Below are positions 22,692 to 31,470 of a DNA stretch of 64,000 bases, piece after piece. The stretch is from assembly GCF_001553195.1 (NCBI RefSeq), contig NZ_CP014281.1, positions 124,001 to 188,000 of the forward strand, given 5' to 3'. Each line of letters starts with the position of its first letter. Within the stretch, counting starts at the first letter, position 1. A model generated the notes under the pieces. That model made no database searches, was not told the DNA's origin, and was given only the letters and a program-made list of their open reading frames with translations. The DNA comes from Mycoplasmopsis canis PG 14. Its GTDB lineage: Bacteria > Bacillota_I > Bacilli_A > Mycoplasmatales > Metamycoplasmataceae. Position numbers and translations under genes: made by a program.

Positions 22692-23211
22692 GATAATAAA
22701 ATTAAAAGATATAGCAACATTTACTCCAGGTCAGTCACCGGAGTCTAAATATTATTCTGACAATAAAATGTTCACACCTTTTTTGCAGGGAAGTAGAACT
22801 TTTGGGAGATTATTTCCTGAAATACACACTTATACTTCTAAAATAACTAAAATTGCAAAAAAAGGAGATATTTTAATGAGTGTCAGAGCTCCAATTGGCG
22901 ACTTAAACTTAGCTCCTATCGATTTATGCATCGGTAGAGGATTAGGAGCTATAAAAGGGATAGATATTCCTAATGAATATATTTTTTTTATTTTAAAGAA
23001 TAATATCAATAATTTAATAAAAAATGCTTCCGGAACCACGTTTTCTTCTGTATCAGCAGATGAAGTATTAAATATGGATTTATTAGTTCCGATTAAAAAT
23101 TTAAAAAAAATTGGAGATTTTTTATGAAAAATAGAAAGTAAAATAGAGATAAATAACAAGATAAACGATAATTTAGATGTTAATCATATATCTCGGCTTG
23201 TCCGTTTATAA
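22678..23211 (+). CDS. hsdS: HsdS1, truncated to one target-recognition domain (switched-off state)
   Basis: 177 residues: one target-recognition domain (KLKDIATFTPGQSPESKYY to VLNMDLLVPIKNLKKIGDFL) plus the first conserved helix (KIESKIEINNKINDNL). At the recombination site (23161-23177) the frame runs into the antisense of another hsdS tail, adding about 11 unrelated residues before TAA. A normal HsdS has two such domains (about 400 residues). The missing half lies inverted directly downstream; inversion at the shared site restores the frame exactly (NDNL-EKQMSFIYKYW). As it stands the product is a half-HsdS, inactive or acting as a dimer. Confidence 0.88.
23152..23187 (+). repeat. hsdS recombination site 1 (direct orientation)
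   Basis: Contains AATAACAAG + ATAAACGATAATTTAGA (26 bp, identical to site 3) and ATAAACGATAATTTAGA + TGTTAATCAT (27 bp, identical to the complement of site 4). It is a hybrid of both contexts, as expected after an inversion. Similarity to site 4 continues to 23206 with 43 of 46 bases matching. Confidence 0.92.
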
Positions 23212-23910
23212 GGAGTATGGTTAAAAAATCACGTAATTTTGTTAGTCTTTGATTTTCTGATAAATTCTTAACAATATTTTTTATAATTGGTTTTGTTAAG
23301 TTAGCGAACTTAATAGCTATTTCATTATTAAAGGGTATTAATAGTTCTTCTGCTTCAGTAGTGCTTAAATTAGATTGCGATGAACCGTTTGATATATTCT
23401 GTAACTTATTTCTTATTCATTCGCTTTTTAACATACAATATATGTATGAATTTAGGTTAGGGTCACTCGGTTTAACAAGAGCTACTCGTTGATTTAAAAG
23501 ACAACCTTTACTATAGATAATACCTGAACGCCCAACGTTTCCTGTTAAAGATAATAATATATCATAAGGCTTTAAGTTGCAATAATCTTGCATGCCTTTT
23601 GGAGTATTGTTTATGTAATTATCAACATTTAAATTAATACCGTTCTCTTGCACATTCTTTATGGTTATTAATTTATATCTCCCTTCTTTAACATAGTCAC
23701 TTTTAGAAAAAGGATATCCAGATAAAAATGATGCAATTTTAGATAAGGGTATAATTTCGAAATTTTCTGGTAAATAAGTTCTTAAAATCTCATTTTTAAC
23801 CATGTTTGAACCAGAAGATTTGTAAGGTTTTTTGTTTTTATTAGGGAAATCAAATTGAAAAAACCAATATTTATAAATAAAACTCATTTGTTTCTCTAAA
23901 TTATCGTTTA
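23180..23910 (-). pseudogene. hsdS: Silent inverted C-terminal half of an hsdS gene
   Basis: Open minus-strand frame of about 240 codons with HsdS features but no N-terminal target-recognition domain: NDNLEKQMSFIYKYWFFQFD is the classic central conserved helix, then a recognition domain starting IIPLSKIASFLSGYPFSKS, a second helix region and the tail LLINGQAEIYD followed by TAA at 23180. The frame can extend to an ATG at 23968, but those ~18 residues have no HsdS similarity. Flanked by sites 1 and 2 in opposite orientation, it is an invertible cassette now facing away from hsdS1. Confidence 0.9.
23895..23910 (-). repeat. hsdS recombination site 2 (inverted)
   Basis: TCTAAATTATCGTTTA, complement of the core in sites 1 and 3 (16 of 17 bases). 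Downstream to 24005 are hairpin-forming arms (AACTTCA/TGAAGTT, AAAGAAC/GTTCTTT) ahead of the recombinase gene, which may control it. Confidence 0.88.
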
Positions 23911-24005
23911 GTGAAATAAATAGTAAAAAAACTTCAATCAAGGGTGAAGTTATATTTTGAAAGAACATCCCTTGAATATCGTTCTTTATTAATTAGGAGA
24001 ATGAT

Positions 24006-24983
24006 ATGACAAAAGAAAAAACAATAAAAAACATAATTCAAAAAATGCAAAATATTTTGAATAACAAACAATTAAAAGTGCTAGGGCATGTTCTTGAGGC
24101 TGAATTTCACACTTATTTTGGTGATAATGAAGAAAATAAAACTAACAATGAATTACTAAATATGTTTATTAGTTCCAAGAAATTAGAAGGTTGTTCAGAT
24201 AACACTATAAACTATTATAAATCAACAATTGAAATGATGTTGAAATCAGTAAATAAAGAAATTGCAGAAATCGAAACTAATGATTTAAGAAATTATTTAT
24301 CTAACCAACAAGAAAAAAATAATTCTAGCAAGGTCACAATAGATAATATACGAAGAATACTATCTAGCTTTTTCTCATGACTAGAAGATGAAAACTATAT
24401 TGTCAAAAGTCCTGTGAGAAGAATAAAAAAAGTAAAATCACCTATTATCATTAAAGAAACATATTCAGATGAAGAATTGGAAATTATGCGGGATTATGTA
24501 GAAAATTATAGGGATATTGCTCTAATAGATATATTAGCTTCTACAGGTATGAGGGTAGGAGAATTAGTAAAATTAAACATAGAAGATATCAATTTTAACG
24601 AGAGGGAATGTATAGTGACCGGAAAAGGAAATAAAGAAAGAATGGTTTATTTTGATGCAAAAACAAAAATACATTTAAAAAACTATCTCATGTCCAGAAA
24701 AGATACTAATAAAGCTTTGTTCGTTTCTTTAAAATTTCCTTACAATAGAATTAGCATAAACGGAATCGAAACCAGGTTAAGAAAAATAGGAAAAAGTTTA
24801 AATATAAAAAAAGTTCATCCACATAAATTTAGGAGAACTCTTGCTACTATCGCAATAGATAAAGGTATGCCTATTGAACAAGTCCAAAAACTATTAGGAC
24901 ACGAAAAGATAGATACTACTTTAAAATATGCGATGGTTAAACAAAATAATGTAAAAACATCACACCAAAAATATATAAGTTAA
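24006..24983 (+). CDS. Tyrosine recombinase (XerC/D-like), candidate hsdS invertase
   Basis: 325 residues. N-terminal SAM-like core-binding domain (NELLNMFISSKKLEGCSDNTINYY) and C-terminal catalytic domain with R183 (TGMRVGELV), H273 and R276 (HPHKFRRT), H299 (LLGHEKI) and the nucleophile Y308 (TTLKYAMV). All catalytic residues are present. Lying between the two hsdS halves with sites on both sides, it is the obvious enzyme for the inversions, parallel to the recombinase of the Mycoplasma pulmonis hsd loci. It has an AGGAG ribosome-binding site; hsdS2 starts 8 bp after its stop, so both are probably co-transcribed. Confidence 0.93.
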
Positions 24984-24991
24984 GAGGTAAA

Positions 24992-26098
24992 ATGAAAAAA
25001 CTTAGGTTAAGAGATATAGCAGAAATAAATTCTCTTCTATTATTAAAAAAGGATAGAATTTTAGAAGTTAAGTATCTTGATACAAGCAATTTAACAAATA
25101 ATGTAATTGAAAACTTCCAGCATTTTAATTCTGAAGAAAAAAAACTTCCTTCTAGAGCTAAAAGAAAGGTTAAGCAAAATACTATATTGTATTCAATGGT
25201 TAGACCAAATCAAAGGCACTTCGGAATACTTAAGAATTTAGATTTTTTAAAAATATTGGTTTCTACCGGATTTTGTACTATAGATGTAAATGAAAATATT
25301 GCTGATCCAGATTTTATTTACTATTTTATTACTCAAGATTTTATGATAGATAAAATGCAGAATTTAGCTGAACAAAGTACAACATCATACCCATCAATTA
25401 CACCAAATGATATCAAAAATATAGAGATAAATTTACCGAATTCAGAAACACAAAAGAAGATCGGGAAATTTTTAAGTGATATAGAAAACAAAATAAAAAT
25501 CAATAACAAGATAAACGATAATTTAGAAATGTACCTAAAAGCAATTTTTAATACAATTATTAGTAGTAATTCTAATAAAAAACGAATAAGACTAATAGAT
25601 ATAGCCGATTTATATCAACCCAATTCTTTAAATGCCAAAAATCTTGATAATAATTATCCATACTTTGTTTTTGGTGCAAATGGTATTATTGGAAAATATA
25701 AAGAATATAATCACGAAGAAAATGAGGTTGCAGTATCATGTAGGGGTACTTGCGGATTAGTTTACATGTCATTACCTAAGTCTTGAATAACGAGTAACGC
25801 CATGGTTGTAAAACCTAAAAACTTTTTTCCATATAAAGAATTTATATTTAAAACATTACAAACAAAATCTGCTTCATATCTTGCTACGGGTTCGGTCCAA
25901 CCTCAGCTTACAAAAGAAAATTTATCTTTATATGAGGTTATTTTACCCGAAGAAGAAAAAATTATTTACTTCGAAAACATTGCAAAAAAAGTCAGATTAA
26001 TAATTAACAAGAATATTAATGAGAATCTCAAGTTATCTAATTTACAAAAATTTTTACTTCCTTTACTTATGAACGGACAGGCTGAGATAGATGATTAA
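24992..26098 (+). CDS. hsdS: HsdS2, full-length type I specificity subunit
   Basis: 368 residues with two target-recognition domains. TRD1: LRLRDIAEINSLLLLKK to IEINLPNSETQKKIGKF. Conserved helix KIKINNKINDNLEMYLKAI, carrying recombination site 3. TRD2: RIRLIDIADLYQPNSL to YEVILPEEEK. Second helix, then the tail LLMNGQAEIDD, with site 4 directly after the stop. Pairs with HsdM to set the methylated sequence. Separated from hsdM by the cassette and recombinase, it would have to act in trans. TGA at 25784 is Trp. Confidence 0.92.
25502..25527 (+). repeat. hsdS recombination site 3 (direct, inside hsdS2)
   Basis: 26 bp identical to 23152-23177, encoding NNKINDNL in both hsdS genes, exactly between the two target-recognition domains. 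Confidence 0.92.
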
Positions 26099-26117
26099 CA
26101 TCTAAATTATCGTTTAT
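26091..26117 (-). repeat. hsdS recombination site 4 (inverted, after hsdS2)
   Basis: 27 bp, complement of 23161-23187. The core follows the hsdS2 stop codon and has no coding role there, which argues for function as a recombination site rather than simple protein conservation. Confidence 0.9.
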
Positions 26118-26171
26118 ATTCCTGCTTTGTATAAGAAAATAAAAATTAAAATATTAAAAAAGAGGCAAAAC

Positions 26172-27065
26172 ATGAATAGAATATTTAAAATTTTTCACGA
26201 CAATATTTATATGAATAAAGATGTTCGTGAAAAAATACAATTAAGAAGAGAAGAAATTACAAAAATCATAGACAATGAATATTACGAGTTTGAATTAAAC
26301 TCTGCGATTTCATTTTTTTCTGGTTCATATGGACGAAATACAGAAATAAAAAGTAGTGATATTGATTTAATAGTTATACTTCCAAATAGTGTTAAGGAAA
26401 GATTTGATAAACGAATTGGAAATATACAATCTCAATTTTTGACAGAAGTTAAGGAAAAAATTGTTAAAAAATTTCCTAGATCTGAAATATCTTCAGACGG
26501 ACAGGTCATAGTTATTAATTTTTCAGACAATATTAAATTTGAAGTTGTTCCTTGTTTCAAAAATGAGTTTGGTGACTTTTTATACTACGCCAACACAAAT
26601 TATGGAGGGAAATGAGAAACCATGGTACCTAAAAAAGAAATTGACGCATTCAACAAAGGCCATAAGGAGAGTAATTTCATTATAAAAAAATTTTGTAGAA
26701 TGATAAGATCATGAAAAGAATCTAACAATGTTCCAATAAAAGGGGAACTAATTGATGCCATGGTATTTGATTTTTTTGAAAATTACAAAGGTTTAAAATT
26801 GGAACCATTTAGCTGTTTTGATGAATATACAAAAGATTTTTTTGAATACATATATAAAAATATTGATTATAAAAGTTGATTTGTCCCAGGCAGCTATAGA
26901 ATACTTAAAGTAGAAAATAAAGAATTGTTAAAGAAAAAAATATATCAAGCATTTATATATGCTAAAAAAGCAATTTCATTACCGGTAATTCTTACTAATA
27001 GTTATTATAGTAGAGAATATTTTTGAAGGGAAATATATGGAGAAAGATTTTGAAAAGTTAAATAA
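26172..27065 (+). CDS. CD-NTase-like nucleotidyltransferase (CBASS cyclase)
   Basis: 297 residues. The polymerase-beta-type core is clear: FSGSYGRNTEIKSSDIDLIV gives the GS motif (G51-S52) and metal ligands D63 and D65, and IKFEVVPCF supplies a third acidic residue, E124. This pattern (SMODS type) defines cGAS/DncV-like enzymes that make cyclic oligonucleotide signals on phage infection. ATG at 26172 follows AGAGG. The end overlaps the next gene, a SLATT membrane protein, by 29 bp; that pairing is the standard CBASS arrangement. The nucleotide product cannot be read from sequence. A kanamycin-type nucleotidyltransferase is the alternative, less likely with this neighbour. Confidence 0.85.
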
Positions 27066-27558
27066 CGATATAATTAATAATATTAATGAAATTCATGATA
27101 ATGTAATTTATTCCCAGGTAACCCATGAAAAAGAGGTTGAAAGATTAATGCGGTGATGACATACGCTCAAAATTACATTAATTATTTTATCAGCCATTAT
27201 TTCTAGTGCAGTTATAACTAGTATTCTTGGAAAAACCCAAATTTCAAATATTATAACAGTTATTATAGCTGCATTATCTTTAGTGTTTCACTCTATAAGC
27301 TATAATTTTGATTTAAATTCTAAAATTTCTGAGCATAAGAAAAGTGCTGATGAACTTAGATATATAAGGGACCAAATTCAAATCTTATTAGCCGAACAAA
27401 ATATATGAGATTTAGAAAAAATAAGAAATGAACGAATTTTAATAATAGAAAAGCTTAATCTAATTTACTCATATGCACCAAAAACTTCCAAGAAAAGTTA
27501 TAAGCTAGCAAAAATAGCATTAGAGAAAAAAAGGCAACAAAAACTATTGCAAAATTAA
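27037..27558 (+). CDS. SLATT-domain two-TM membrane protein, probable CBASS effector
   Basis: 173 residues. Residues ~40-90 form two membrane helices (LKITLIILSAIISSAVITSI and ITVIIAALSLVFHSISYNF) joined by a short loop, preceded by RLMRWWHTLK and followed by a long helix (SEHKKSADELRYIRDQIQIL). This 2TM plus alpha-helical tail pattern with the 'aeeHr.aa.ry..l' motif is the SLATT family, predicted to form pores that kill infected cells when a nucleotide signal arrives. The 29-bp overlap with the cyclase gene implies coupled translation. No cap or ancillary genes (E1/E2, JAB, HORMA) follow, so this is a minimal two-gene system. Confidence 0.8.
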
Positions 27559-27570
27559 TAATATTTAATT

Positions 27571-27612
27571 CAAGAGACAAACTATTTGCTTGTCTTTTTT
27601 TTTTTTTTGATT
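27571..27612 (+). terminator. Intrinsic terminator after the CBASS pair
   Basis: AGACAA (27575-27580) pairs with TTGTCT (27590-27595), extended by flanking A/T pairs, followed by an unusually long uninterrupted T tract (about 13). Confidence 0.85.
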
Positions 27613-27640
27613 TAATTAGTAATAAATAAAGGAGATAAAA

Positions 27641-29389
27641 ATGCCTAAAGAAAAAAGTATTTATGCAACAAATAAAAATATTGAAGAATTATTTGGTGAT
27701 TTAAAAAATTCTTATTTTTTAATACCCGATTACCAAAGACCTTACTCATGAAGTGAAGATGAAGTGATTACTTTGTTTAATGATCTATGAGAATATTATA
27801 TTTTTAATAACGAAAGCAATGAACGTGACCCTTACTTTTTGGGTAATATTGTTATTTTTAAAAATAGCAACAATGAATATGAAGTAATAGATGGTCAACA
27901 AAGAATAACAACCATATCACTTTTGATTAGAGCTATGTATTTTATGCTAGAAAAAAATGTTGATAGTAATAATAGAGATGTTACTATTTTGAAGCAAAAA
28001 TTGGAAACTATTTTATGACAGCAAAAAGATTCGTCATATAATCCTGATTTTTCAAAATTTAAACTTTATTCTAAAGTTATAAATGATAAAAATAAATTAA
28101 TATTCGAAGAAATTCTCAAAAACGGTATATATAACGAAAAATCTAAAGATAATTATTCAAAAAATTACAATGTCATTCTAGATTTAATAAAAGAAAAATC
28201 AGAAGAAACAACAACAGGCATTATAAATTTTTATAGATTTATAATAGAAAGAGTTTTAATATTAAAAATAGAATTAAATAATTTTGATACTGCTTTAAAT
28301 ATATTTTCTACTTTAAATAATAGAGGGTTACAACTTTCTGATGCCGATATATTTAAATCAATAATATACTCAAAAATTAAAGGATCAAATGAAAAAGATG
28401 ATTTTATTAAAAATTGAAAATCTTTAGATTTAGAAATTAATGATAATAATGAAACAATGCAAAAAATATTTACTTATTGTATGTTTTATATAAGATCTTT
28501 AAATAACGACACTTCTTCAACAACCCCTAAGATAAGAGATTACTTTTTAAAACAACACGGTTCATCGTTCTTAGAATATCCTGACAAATTATTAGAATTA
28601 TTAAGTAATATAAATGATTTTATGGGAGTTGTAAATAAAAGAAATACCATAGAAAATCAAGAATGATCAAAGGATATTGGCATAATTCAGAAACTTGATA
28701 TTTTAAGATCTTATCCAAACGAATTTTGAAAATATCCTGTTATTAATTATTATATGTCGCATCATAAGAAAGTTGACTTTGTTTACCATTTTGATTTTTT
28801 CTTAAAAAAACTCATTATTTCTTTAATAACAAAATATATAGAAATACCTTCAGTAAATGGTATTAAAGGATCTATCTTACAAATAAATGCTAATTCTATT
28901 AATAATTTGAGCCCAAAAATGGATTTTAAAAGAAAAATAACAATCGAAAACTTAAGAAATGAATTAAAAGAACCTCATCCTAATATTTTAAAAATGATTT
29001 TAAAGTTGATTTCTTATAATGTTGAAGATGAAATGAATTTATTGCCAGAAAAGTGGGAAATAGAACATATACTCCCTAAAAATTGAGAAAAGATTTATCA
29101 CACAAATGATGATATTAATTTAATTAATAAGAGTATAGAAGAACTAGGGAATAAAATACCACTAGAGAAAAAAGCGAATATATTATCCGGTGATAATTTT
29201 TTAAAAAAGAAATTAGATGAATACAAAAAATCTAATATAAAAATAGTAAAAATATTTGTTCAAGAACATAATGATCAAATTTATTGAGGAATAAATGATA
29301 TCAAGAAGAGAAACGAGAAATTGATTGAAGAAATTTTAAATGTATTTGAAAAATGAAACAGTGAATATAATGTATTAAAGGAGAATTAA
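27641..29389 (+). CDS. GmrSD-like type IV restriction protein (DUF262 + DUF1524)
   Basis: 582 residues. N-terminal DUF262/GmrS domain: IPDYQRPYSWSEDEV, FLGNIVIF and the nucleotide-related motif VIDGQQRITT (D84-R88), then FSTLNNRGLQLSDADI. C-terminal DUF1524/GmrD-type His-Me finger nuclease: WEIEHILPKNWE with catalytic H476, and a trailing ELGNKIPLEKKAN with the Asn. Fused GmrSD enzymes cut phage DNA with modified bases using nucleotide hydrolysis. AAAGGAG precedes the ATG. TGA is Trp throughout. It is a separate unit from the CBASS pair but followed by a small membrane protein 1 bp downstream. Confidence 0.86.
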
Positions 29390-29390
29390 A

Positions 29391-29888
29391 ATGAAACTTA
29401 GCTTCAAAATAATAATATTTATCTTAAATATGTATTGTTTAGTGATTATTCCATCATTTGTGATATTTATAATCTATAAAAAATTTAGTGAAATTTTCGA
29501 AGACACAACATCAACAATATTAGTATTGACTTCTCTTTTTGCTTATTTAATATCCGTCATCTTATCAATAAGGGTTGCTGTAATAGAGAAAAAAGAAGGG
29601 GAAAATTTATGGATATTTTTTGCAATATGTAATATTACAATAATATTATTTATTCCTTCTATGTTGATTTATTTGTTTATACTATTTGTTAATCAGATTG
29701 ATCTAACTTCTTTTAAAAATCGAAATTCTTATTCAAATATTAATAGTAGAATTAACCACATAAAAAGCACAAGCAAAAGATCAGCTGCCTTATTATTGTT
29801 AAATAAAAAAAATGACAAAGAAGAAGATTTAGATCAAATCGGTAAATTGGTTGATGACATGATAAATGAAGAACGAAAAAGAAAATAA
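29391..29888 (+). CDS. Small four-helix membrane protein beside GmrSD-like gene
   Basis: 165 residues, family not recognised. Hydrophobic segments at about residues 5-28, 42-62 and 72-103 (the last long enough for two helices), then a charged cytosolic-looking tail (KSTSKRSAALLLLNKKNDKEED). The start lies 1 bp after the GmrSD-like stop, with GGAG inside that gene's end, so the two are co-transcribed. It may assist the GmrSD-like protein or be unrelated. Confidence 0.7.
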   Translation: MKLSFKIIIFILNMYCLVIIPSFVIFIIYKKFSEIFEDTTSTILVLTSLFAYLISVILSIRVAVIEKKEGENLWIFFAICNITIILFIPSMLIYLFILFVNQIDLTSFKNRNSYSNINSRINHIKSTSKRSAALLLLNKKNDKEEDLDQIGKLVDDMINEERKRK

Positions 29889-29945
29889 ATATAAAAATTT
29901 AATAATTTCTATTTAGACTTTTTGATTAATAAATTTGCAAAGTAT

Positions 29946-29978
29946 AAAAACTATCTATATTTAAATAGATAGTTTTTT
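29946..29978. terminator. Bidirectional terminator between the defence island and obgE
   Basis: AAAAACTATCTAT (29946-29958) pairs with ATAGATAGTTTTT (29965-29977). A run on the left and T run on the right let it act on both strands; it lies just past the obgE stop. Confidence 0.85.
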
Positions 29979-29979
29979 A

Positions 29980-31245
29980 CTATTGTTCATCTTCTCATTC
30001 GAATTCGAATCCATAGATAGAAACAGTATCTCCTCTTTGGATATCCTGTCTAATTAATTCTTCTCATACACCAATTTTCTTAAGAATATTGTTAAAACGT
30101 ACTAAGTTATCATAAGTATTAATAGGTATCTTGTGGTAAAGTTCTTCAACTTTTTTACCAGTAACTTCAAAATGACCTTTATATGGCGAATTAACTACAT
30201 AATCAGGTTCAAATTCAATAACTTTAACTTCTTCTTCGTCATTTTCAATAGTAGCATATTGATTTTTTTCAATTAAGTTTCATAATTTAGCTTTAACTAA
30301 ATCAAGGTTATCTCTAAAAATTGCAGATATCTCAACTATTTCAACATTTGGGAATGCTTTTTTGAATTTTTTAATATTATCTTTAAAAACATCCATGTCA
30401 GATTTATTAGCTATAACCAATTGAGGTTTATTTTCTAATTTAAGACTATAACTTCTTAACTCATTATTAATAACATTGAAATCTTCAATTGGATCTTTAT
30501 CTTCAGAACCAAAATCAACAATGTGAGCTATTATTCTACAACGTTCAATGTGCTTAAGGAATTGAATCCCTAATCCCTTACCTAAAGAAGCTCCTTTAAT
30601 TAATCCTGGTAAGTCAGCAACTGTGAATGAATTATCATGGAATTGAACCATACCTAATTGAGGAACTAAAGTAGTGAACTCATAATCAGCTACTTTTGCA
30701 TTAGCATTAGATATTGCATTAAGAAATGTTGATTTACCTGCTGAAGGTTTTCCTACAACCCCTACATCTGAAAGAATTTTAAGAACAATTTTGGCTTCAT
30801 ATTTTTCACCTGGCATACCGTTTTCCGCAATTTTTGGAGCTGTATTTTTGGTTGTCTTGAATTTATTATTTCCACGACCACCTTTACCACCGCTTGCGAT
30901 TAAATAAGGAACATCTGGTTCGATAATATCTGCGATTAACTTTTTACCATTGTAGACTAATGTACCAATTGGAACCTTAATGTAAGTGTCCTTAGCGTTG
31001 GCTCCATAAAGGTTTTTAGGTCCACCATTAACCCCATCTTCTGCAACTATATGTTTATTTTTATAGAAGCTTAATAGCGTATTTTTTCCTAAATCACCAA
31101 CAAAATAGATGTGACCACCACGACCACCATCTCCACCATCTGGACCACCTTTATCAACGTGGGCTTCACGTCTAAAGGAAATCATACCATTTCCACCTTT
31201 TCCTGCTTGTACTGATATAGTTATTTCGTCAATAAATCTTGCCAT
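29980..31245 (-). CDS. obgE: GTPase Obg (CgtA)
   Basis: 421 residues in three domains: glycine-rich Obg fold (ISVQAGKGGNGMISFRREAH, GGPDGGDGGRGG), G domain with P-loop VVGKPSAGKSTFLN, DLPGLIKGAS and ANKSDMD, and a C-terminal OCT domain (GYSIDVTDG..) with an acidic tail. Essential GTPase for 50S ribosome maturation and stress response. ATG follows AAGGAG. TGA at 30280 region is Trp; the stop is TAG at 29980-29982. Confidence 0.97.
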
Positions 31246-31470
31246 AATTCTCCTTATTTTAAATATACTCTAAATATTACCATATTTTATATTCTTTTTA
31301 AATAATTATACAAGGTAAAAGAAATAAAATTTTAATAATCTATTCTAAATAAAACTAAAATATTATTTTAGTTATTTAATGACCTAAATATTCGCTATTT
31401 AGGTCTTAAAATGCTTTTTTATTGTATTAATTATATTAATAACATAAAAATAAGTTATAATTAAATAACT
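31246..31470. promoter_or_regulatory. Divergent obgE/leuS intergenic region with two hairpins
   Basis: For obgE: minus-strand TATAAT at 31305-31310. Toward leuS: two consecutive inverted repeats, AACTAAAATA/TATTTTAGTT (31353-31373) and GACCTAAATA/TATTTAGGTC (31381-31405), the second followed by a loose T6. The leuS -10 box lies downstream of both, so they are upstream DNA elements or terminators for a stray transcript rather than a leuS leader. No T-box consensus is present. Confidence 0.5.
31456..31461 (+). promoter_or_regulatory. -10 box of leuS, leaderless arrangement
   Basis: Perfect TATAAT ending 9 nt before the leuS ATG, with no Shine-Dalgarno. Confidence 0.55.

Noticed and set aside
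23152-23211. The hsdS1 end as a normal short HsdS C-terminus
   Set aside because: The last codons are the antisense of another hsdS tail, and the real second half lies inverted next to it.
31381-31425. T-box leader for leuS
   Set aside because: No T-box consensus or specifier loop, and the leuS -10 box lies downstream of the hairpins.
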